A stretch of DNA of 49,176 nucleotides from CAYMRB01 sp964392615 (GTDB lineage Bacteria > Planctomycetota > UBA8108): positions 1 through 49,176 of the forward strand of contig CAYMRB010000011.1 of the NCBI GenBank assembly GCA_964392615.1, given 5' to 3'. How positions within the stretch are numbered: position 1 is the stretch's first letter; every line of letters begins with the position of its first letter. The notes under the pieces were generated by a model that was not told the DNA's origin, did not search any database, and saw only the letters and a list, made by a program, of their open reading frames with translations. Both the position numbers and the translations under genes were made by a program. This document shows positions 43,653 to 49,176 of the stretch, in pieces.

Positions 43653-43850
43653 GCCCAGCGACATCGCCGAGTTACTGACGTGCTTTCTCGGCGAGAGCCG
43701 TCAGCCGACGAACGACGTCCGGATGTCGAGAGGCGACGATGGGCTGTCGACAGCGTGCGTCGTGACCTCGATCATGGTGCGCGACGAGCGTGCTGGGGTG
43801 AGATCGTCCCATCGGAGATTCGGTCCTGTGTTCTGATGCTGGCTGAGCGA

Positions 43851-46800
43851 ATGAAACGACTACGACCCAACACGATCGCGCTGGGACTGGCAGCGTGTCT
43901 GCTGACTTCCGCATCGTTCGGGGGGCCGGACGCGCGCCGCGCCGAGCGGGAAACCTATTGGTGGCTCGACGAGATCCGCAGCGCCGCGTGGCAGCTCGCC
44001 GAAGCCGAGCACGGCAAGGTCGCGCAGTGGCCCCGCATGACGGCGGCCGCAGGCTCCGGCACACTCACGCTGCCGCCAGCTCGCACGCCGATCGAGGTCG
44101 ACGGTCGGCTGGACGACGAGGCGTGGAAGCGGGCGACCACGTTTCCGGTAGGCCCTCTGTTCGCGGGATGGCGGCGGGGCCCCATCACCGTGCAGATCAG
44201 CGTCTGTCGTAGCGACGATGCGGTATTCATCGCGATCGAGTCGCCGTTCGACCTCTCCGGCCTCGGTACTCCGACCGCGTCGGGCGAGCTCTTCCGCTGC
44301 GCGCGTCCGTTTCGCATCGCGGTCGACGGCAAGACGGACGGCGGCGCGACGGATCGGCGCGACGGGCGCTTCACCGCCGAGTGGAAGATCGCCGCGCCCG
44401 ATGTCGCTCGAGGCCTCGCGCTGAGCTTCCCTGCCGAGCTGGCCTATCGACAAGTGGACGGCAGCCTGCCGGCGGCATTCGACACGCTCGGCATCGTCCG
44501 ACACGGCAAGCCCGTGTGGCTCGACGCGATCTCCGTACGCCTCGTCGCGTCGCCCGTGGCGACGAGAGTCGCGTGGACCGTCGATCGCGACGGGGGGATG
44601 CTGTTGCACGGCGAGCTCATGCGCGACGGCGCGAAGATCGGTACGAGTGCGATCTCCGCTCCCGCGGCCGGACGCAGCGTCCGGCCGTTCCACTGGGCGC
44701 TCGCCGGCGAGGGGATCGCGGCTCGACTCGACGGCTTCTGCTATGACGAACCGGTCGTCGGCATGCTCGACGCGGCTCGCTCGTTCCTGCGTCGCGGTGT
44801 GATCGAAAGCGGCCTCCTCGCGCAGATCTCGACCCTCGAGTCTCGAGCGCGGCAGTCGTCGCCGCGCGACCGAGGCCGGTGGCGCGCTCTCTACCGCGAC
44901 GCGCGCGTGCTGAGTTGCCGCGCGCACCTGTCTCTCGTCGATGCGCCGCTTCTCTTCGTCAAGCGACACCCGTACATGGCCGGGCACATCTACGACGACT
45001 ACTACGCGTGGCGCCCCGGCGGCGGCATCTACGTGCTCGAGAACGCCAACGAGGCCGTCGCGCCGCCGCGTGTGCGGGCCGTCATCGACGCCGACTCCGG
45101 CGAGACGCTCGGCGGCGGCGTCTACCGCGACGCGGAGCTCTCCTGGGACGCGGAGCGCGTGCTGTTCGCATGCAAGAGGAGCAGCGGTTCCGGCACGAGC
45201 ATCTTCGAGATCGGCATCGACGGCAGCGGCCTGCGTCAGCTGACGAAGGGCGACAAGTGGCACGACATCACGCCGTGCTACTTGGCGGACGACCGCATCG
45301 CATTCACGTCGACACGACCGCGGGCTCTCGTCCCGTGCTTCAACTCCGGCGTCGACACGCTGCACACGATGAACGGCGACGGGAGCGGCATCCGCCCGAT
45401 CTCGTCGAACAACGTCAACGAGTTCGACCCCACCGTGCTCGCGGACGGACGCATCCTGTTCGGACGCTGGGAGTACGTCGACAAGACCGCGCTCTACATG
45501 CAGAGTCTGTGGACAGTGCTGCCGGACGGTACGATGGAGACTGCGCTGTTCGGCAACAACCTCGCGAAGCCGACCGCGCTGCTGGACGCACGCGCGGTGC
45601 CGGACTCGCGTCTCGTCGTCGCATCGCTGACGCCGCACAATGGCCAGGCGGTCGGCGCCATCGCGACGATCGACCCGGCGCGCGGCAAGAACGACCTCGC
45701 GGCGATCTCGTCGTTCACTCCCGAGTACCCGATCGAGATGGACCAGGGGCTGCGCACGGGCCCGTGCGACCCGTGGCCGCTCTCGGCGGACGACCTGCTC
45801 ATCAGCAACAACGCGATCGGTGCACACGGTGTCATCGAGCTGATCGATCGAGCCGGCCACCGCGAGCTCGTCCACTGCGACCCCGAGTACTCGTGCTACG
45901 CGCCGATGCTCGTCAAGCCGCGTGCGGCACCGCGCGTCGTGTCGCCGGTCGACGCATCCGATGCGCGCGGCCGGTTTCTGGTGCTCGATGTGCACGAGGG
46001 GCTCGAAGGCGTTCGGCGCGGCACCATCCGGCGGCTGCGCGTCGTCGAGGAGACGGCGCGGACCAGCGGCCTCCCCCGTGGCGGACGCTGGTGGAATCAG
46101 GCCTTCCTGGTCAGCTGGCAAGGGGCGTACAGCATCAAGAACATCCTCGGTACCGTGCCCGTCCACTCGGACGGCTCGGCCTACTTCGAGGTGCCCGCCG
46201 GCAAGGCGCTCTACCTCGAGGCGCTCGACGAGAACGGACGCGAGGTCCAGCGCATGCGCACGTTCGTGCAGGCGATTCCGGGCGTCACGCGCGCGTGCGT
46301 CGGCTGCCACGAGAACAAGTCCGCCGCGCCGACGACCGCGTCCAGGCAGCCGCTCGCGCTGCGATATCCTCCGTCGCGTCCCGAGCCGGAGTCCTGGGGC
46401 AGCGGACTGGTCGACTACGCGACGCTCATCCAGCCGATCCTCGATCGCCACTGCGTGCGGTGCCACGGCGGAGACGAGGACATCGCGGCCGGCGTCGACC
46501 TGTCGGGTGGCTGGACCTGGGCGTTCAACATCAGCTACGAGACGCTGCTGAAGCGCAACCTCGTCGGCTTTCTGCGCTGTCACAACAGCGACGTGACGTC
46601 GTCCGTCGTCCTGCCGCCGCGATCGATCGGGTCGGGAGCGGCACCGCTCGCCGAGCTGCTGCTCGACGGTCACGACGGCCACGTCGATCTCGAGGACCGG
46701 GAGCGCGACGCGATCCTCGCGTGGATGGACGGCAACAGCAACTACTATGGCTCGTGGGACTTCTCGGCGACGGCGACGTGCGACGCGATCCTCGCAGCGG

Positions 46801-48371
46801 GATCGGAGCTCGCTGGAGCAATGCGGTCTGCCGGTTGCGTCCCGTGCCACCAGAGCGGGCACATCGGCAACGATTGGATCAATCTCCGCACGCCGGAGCG
46901 CAGTCGCATCCTCCGAGCCCCCCTCGCGACTTCCGATGGTGGCCCCGGGCTGGCGTGGTGTCGCGACCGCAAGGCGCCAGCGGGCCTGCGACTGGTCACG
47001 CAGCGACAGCTTCCGCCGGACGTGTTCCATCCGCTCGCGCTGCCGCAGCGCAACGCGAGCGGCGCGCCTCACGTGAGCTGGCAGTCGACCGACGACGAGC
47101 ACTACCGCGCAATGCTCGCGATCGTCCGGAGAGCGCGCGCAACCGCGCTGGCGTCGCCCCGCGTCGACATGCCGGGCGCGAAGATCGTCGGCGGCATGTG
47201 TCGCCAGCAGCATTCCCCTGCTCTGCCGATCGCGCCGCCGGCGCTTCGAGCTGCCCGTCTCGACGGCGGTGGCGTCGAGCTCAGCTGGACGCTGTTGGCG
47301 GAGTCGGTCGGCCTCGAGTTCGAATTGCACCGAGGTGCCGCCGCGGGCTTCGAGCCGTCGGAGGCGACGCTCCTCACGAGGACGACCGGGTCGCGCTTCG
47401 CGGACGTCGTGGCGCCTTTCGGTCGTCACCGCTACACGCTGTTCGCGTCGACAGGAGAGAGACGCGGCGCGGCGGCCCACGAGATCGTCGACGTGCCGCG
47501 AACGCCGCCGCCCGCCGCGCCCGCCCGCCTCGTCGCGACGCCCGGTCCGGGAGAGATCGCGCTGACGTGGGAGCCCGGGTCGCGTTCGTCGCTGCGGTAC
47601 GAGGTCTATCGGCGCCTCCCGGGATCGAGCGACCTCGTGAAGGCGAGCGACGAGCCGCTCGCGTCGCCGTCGTTCATCGATTCTCCCTGCGACCCGGGCG
47701 CGGAGTACACCTATGTCGTCCGCGCGCTCGATCGTCGGGACCAGCAGAGCGCGCCCAGTCAGACCGCCAGCGCGGTCGCTCTCGCCGAGATCCGCGCGCC
47801 CGTGTTCGCCGCCGATTTCACGACGCACTTCGGCGGCGCTGGGCTCGACGGAAGGGCCGTGAACAGTCGCAAGCACGGCGCCGCGCGCCTCGCCGATGGA
47901 GCGCTCGATCTGCGCGCGGGCGGACACGTGACGTTCGCGCACCGCAGCGAGTTCGATCTGCGCCGCGCGTTCAGCGTCGAGCTCGAGGTGTGCTTCGACG
48001 AGCCCGGCGAGATGCCCGTCGTCGTCAGCTGCGGCCGCTGGAATGGCGAAGGGTGGTTTCTGCAGTACTACGGCGGTCGTTGGCGCTGGCACGTCGGCGG
48101 CGTCGACTGCGACGGCGGCCGTCCACCCATCGGCAAGTGGACGCGCATCATCGCGACGTTCGACGGCCGGCGGGCCCGCGTGATCCAGGACGGCGTCGAG
48201 GTCGCATCCGTGCGCTGCCCGGCCGATCGGACCCCGTGGAGCGGGCCTCTCGTCATCGGTCAATACACGGCCGGCGGCGGCGCGGCCTATCAGGTTCACG
48301 GCCGCATTCGCGGGCTGCGGCTATTCCACCGCGCGATCGGAGCTGAGGAGGCCCGCGAACGGGCGAGGTGA
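43851..48371 (+). CDS. Large secreted trihaem protein: CBM9-like, TolB-like, FN3 and LamG-like domains
   Basis: About 1506 residues, a paralogue of the preceding gene. After a signal peptide (NTIALGLAACLLTSASFGG) comes a CBM9-like domain (about 77-240; IEVDGRLDDEAWKRATTF). A TolB-like propeller follows (about 370-700; AELSWDAERVLFACKRSS, GIDGSGLRQLTKGDKWHD, ADGRILFGRWEYVDKTAL). Three haem c sites are CVGCHEN (about 815), CVRCHGG (about 868) and CVPCHQS (about 996). Two fibronectin type III-like domains (about 1130-1316; GGGVELSWTLL, GEIALTWEPGS) and a LamG/concanavalin-like C-terminus (about 1320-1500; FSVELEVCFDEPGEMPVVVS, IGKWTRIIATFDGRRARVIQ) complete it. This combination suggests binding of a polysaccharide or surface together with electron transfer. 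The start is tentative (ATG 43851 or 43836; neither has a strong ribosome site). Confidence 0.82.
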   Translation: MKRLRPNTIALGLAACLLTSASFGGPDARRAERETYWWLDEIRSAAWQLAEAEHGKVAQWPRMTAAAGSGTLTLPPARTPIEVDGRLDDEAWKRATTFPVGPLFAGWRRGPITVQISVCRSDDAVFIAIESPFDLSGLGTPTASGELFRCARPFRIAVDGKTDGGATDRRDGRFTAEWKIAAPDVARGLALSFPAELAYRQVDGSLPAAFDTLGIVRHGKPVWLDAISVRLVASPVATRVAWTVDRDGGMLLHGELMRDGAKIGTSAISAPAAGRSVRPFHWALAGEGIAARLDGFCYDEPVVGMLDAARSFLRRGVIESGLLAQISTLESRARQSSPRDRGRWRALYRDARVLSCRAHLSLVDAPLLFVKRHPYMAGHIYDDYYAWRPGGGIYVLENANEAVAPPRVRAVIDADSGETLGGGVYRDAELSWDAERVLFACKRSSGSGTSIFEIGIDGSGLRQLTKGDKWHDITPCYLADDRIAFTSTRPRALVPCFNSGVDTLHTMNGDGSGIRPISSNNVNEFDPTVLADGRILFGRWEYVDKTALYMQSLWTVLPDGTMETALFGNNLAKPTALLDARAVPDSRLVVASLTPHNGQAVGAIATIDPARGKNDLAAISSFTPEYPIEMDQGLRTGPCDPWPLSADDLLISNNAIGAHGVIELIDRAGHRELVHCDPEYSCYAPMLVKPRAAPRVVSPVDASDARGRFLVLDVHEGLEGVRRGTIRRLRVVEETARTSGLPRGGRWWNQAFLVSWQGAYSIKNILGTVPVHSDGSAYFEVPAGKALYLEALDENGREVQRMRTFVQAIPGVTRACVGCHENKSAAPTTASRQPLALRYPPSRPEPESWGSGLVDYATLIQPILDRHCVRCHGGDEDIAAGVDLSGGWTWAFNISYETLLKRNLVGFLRCHNSDVTSSVVLPPRSIGSGAAPLAELLLDGHDGHVDLEDRERDAILAWMDGNSNYYGSWDFSATATCDAILAAGSELAGAMRSAGCVPCHQSGHIGNDWINLRTPERSRILRAPLATSDGGPGLAWCRDRKAPAGLRLVTQRQLPPDVFHPLALPQRNASGAPHVSWQSTDDEHYRAMLAIVRRARATALASPRVDMPGAKIVGGMCRQQHSPALPIAPPALRAARLDGGGVELSWTLLAESVGLEFELHRGAAAGFEPSEATLLTRTTGSRFADVVAPFGRHRYTLFASTGERRGAAAHEIVDVPRTPPPAAPARLVATPGPGEIALTWEPGSRSSLRYEVYRRLPGSSDLVKASDEPLASPSFIDSPCDPGAEYTYVVRALDRRDQQSAPSQTASAVALAEIRAPVFAADFTTHFGGAGLDGRAVNSRKHGAARLADGALDLRAGGHVTFAHRSEFDLRRAFSVELEVCFDEPGEMPVVVSCGRWNGEGWFLQYYGGRWRWHVGGVDCDGGRPPIGKWTRIIATFDGRRARVIQDGVEVASVRCPADRTPWSGPLVIGQYTAGGGAAYQVHGRIRGLRLFHRAIGAEEARERAR

Positions 48372-48460
48372 GCGAGCCGCTCGTTTTTCTCGTCACGAAT
48401 CCGACCGCAACGCGTTTCGCCCCCTGATCACCACGGAACCACCGAACAGGGAGCGAAACC

Positions 48461-48967
48461 ATGCACCGTCTACTGAACTCGCTGACACTCGTCCTGACGC
48501 TCGGAACGGTCTTCACCCGCGGGACCGCCGCCGAGGACGATCCGACGATCGCCATCGTGACGTGCGGAGACCGCGCGTCGGTCCTCGCCGTGTGGCTCGA
48601 AGAAGATTCCGGCGGGCTCGGCGTCTACGTCGAGGAGGTCAGCTCCGGACTCCGCGGTGACGCGTACGCGCAGATGGAGGTCGCGTTGGACGCGGGCTAC
48701 GACGTGCTGGTCGTCGACGTGGATCGTATCGACGCGACCGAGGTGTGGGACGACCCACCGATCGCTCACTGCAGCGCGTTCGTCTCGTCCACGCGGCCGC
48801 ACAACGACGGGCTCATCATCTGCTACAGCGCGTTCAGTTCGGCCACGCTGCCGCACAACGACGGGCTCCTCCTTGCCGCCGTCCTCAACACAGTCGAAGC
48901 GGCGATGGCCTCGCCGGACGGGCGGGCTTTCCACCACCACCACATGCACCTGTCCTTCGAGGAGTAG
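48461..48967 (+). CDS. Small secreted protein with internal duplication and His-rich tail
   Basis: A 168-residue protein with a signal peptide (LLNSLTLVLTLGTVFTRGTAA). An alpha/beta-looking part follows (PTIAIVTCGDRASVLAVWL, GYDVLVVDVDRID), then two 18-residue tandem copies (CSAFVSSTRPHNDGL and YSAFSSATLPHNDGL), and the C-terminal stretch FHHHHMHLSFEE. The ribosome site GGGAG precedes ATG 48461. No family recognised. The duplicated PHNDG and the His cluster suggest metal binding, which is inference. It follows the multihaem genes on the same strand, 89 nt after the previous stop. Confidence 0.65.
   Translation: MHRLLNSLTLVLTLGTVFTRGTAAEDDPTIAIVTCGDRASVLAVWLEEDSGGLGVYVEEVSSGLRGDAYAQMEVALDAGYDVLVVDVDRIDATEVWDDPPIAHCSAFVSSTRPHNDGLIICYSAFSSATLPHNDGLLLAAVLNTVEAAMASPDGRAFHHHHMHLSFEE
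48772..48879 (+). repeat. Two 54-bp tandem copies inside a coding region
   Basis: Copy one starts at 48772 and copy two at 48826. Both begin cagcgcgttc and share ccgcacaacgacgggctc in the second half, with scattered substitutions between. The unit is a multiple of three, so the duplication keeps the reading frame of the small secreted protein. Confidence 0.8.
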
Positions 48968-49176
48968 TGGGGACTCCGTCGGGCTCGAGTCGTGCCGGTC
49001 GAAGCGTCGTCCTCTCACGGAGGAAGAAGACGAAGAAGGCCCGAATGCCGACGTCGTTCCGAAACAGCTGAACGCACGTTCAGATCGACACGACCAGGAC
49101 GACTCCGACGCCGACTCCGCACACCTGCCGACGCGAGCGTCGAAGGACCGCGCCTGCACCCCTGACACCGGACCCT
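48968..49176. other. Terminal non-coding stretch
   Basis: No gene is supported here. A short CCGAC-rich patch near 49096-49120 (gactccgacgccgactccg) resembles the tract at the start of the window. No clear terminator hairpin was found after the last gene. Confidence 0.45.

Noticed and set aside
43860..48299. Long minus-strand open frame (1479 codons) opposite the trihaem gene
   Set aside because: Arg-rich shadow without recognisable domains; the plus strand has signal peptide, CxxCH sites and FN3/LamG patterns.
40575..48371. Hydrazine synthase / anammox interpretation of the TolB-like haem proteins
   Set aside because: The similarity is to the alpha-subunit propeller fold only. No beta/gamma subunits, hydrazine dehydrogenase or other anammox genes are seen, and both proteins carry carbohydrate-binding-type domains.
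48935..48966. HHHHMH near a C-terminus as an engineered affinity tag
   Set aside because: It is not at the extreme C-terminus, is interrupted by Met and lies in native-looking GC-rich sequence with no vector context.

Overview
The window is a very GC-rich (visibly above 60 %) bacterial fragment, densely packed with long co-oriented operons. I see no rRNA, tRNA, CRISPR array, integrase or transposase. The gene content fits Planctomycetota best: an alternative complex III (ACIII) operon, a fused CcoNO cbb3 oxidase, a DUF4159/ExbB/ExbD/TPR cluster, and large secreted haem c proteins with a TolB-like domain resembling the hydrazine synthase alpha subunit. The phylum is an inference, because no rRNA or phylogenetic marker is present. 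Layout: (1) 114-1223, an MDR-family dehydrogenase. (2) 1364-16624, minus strand, an eight-gene operon: a 795-residue TPR protein, a 2503-residue secreted TPR/beta-module giant, ExbB/TolQ, two ExbD proteins, a small anchored acidic protein, a membrane DUF4159 protein and another TPR protein. Most junctions overlap by 1-11 nt. The reading offered is a proton-motive-force driven envelope machine. (3) 17080-36550, minus strand, a roughly 19.5 kb respiratory operon: actABCDEF, a small anchor protein, CoxB-like and CoxA-like proteins, a membrane-anchored TolB-N/FlgO-like protein, ccoI, ccoS, fused ccoNO, ccoQ, monohaem ccoP, ccoG, a 41-residue membrane peptide and a SafE/TauE-type copper-related membrane protein. 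(4) 36735-39947, a receiver-like protein without phospho-acceptor Asp, a NarL/LuxR response regulator and a GAF histidine kinase with a Cys cluster. (5) 40255-48967, plus strand, a truncated domain remnant, two paralogous multihaem TolB-like secreted proteins with different accessory domains, and a small secreted protein with an internal duplication. The most striking result is in region 3. The CoxA homologue aligns with haem-copper oxidase subunit I over its whole length and keeps both low-spin haem a ligands (His70, His382). It has lost every ligand of the haem a3-CuB centre: the HPEVY motif reads TPVVW, the HH pair reads AG, and the haem a3 His is Gln380. Its CoxB partner has lost most of the CuA site (both Cys, the Glu position and one His) but keeps a C-terminal c-type haem. 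The operon therefore encodes a quinol:cytochrome c oxidoreductase (ACIII), an apparently non-catalytic caa3-like electron-transfer pair and an intact cbb3 oxidase together. My inference is that the pseudo-oxidase pair is an electron conduit or scaffold between ACIII and cbb3.
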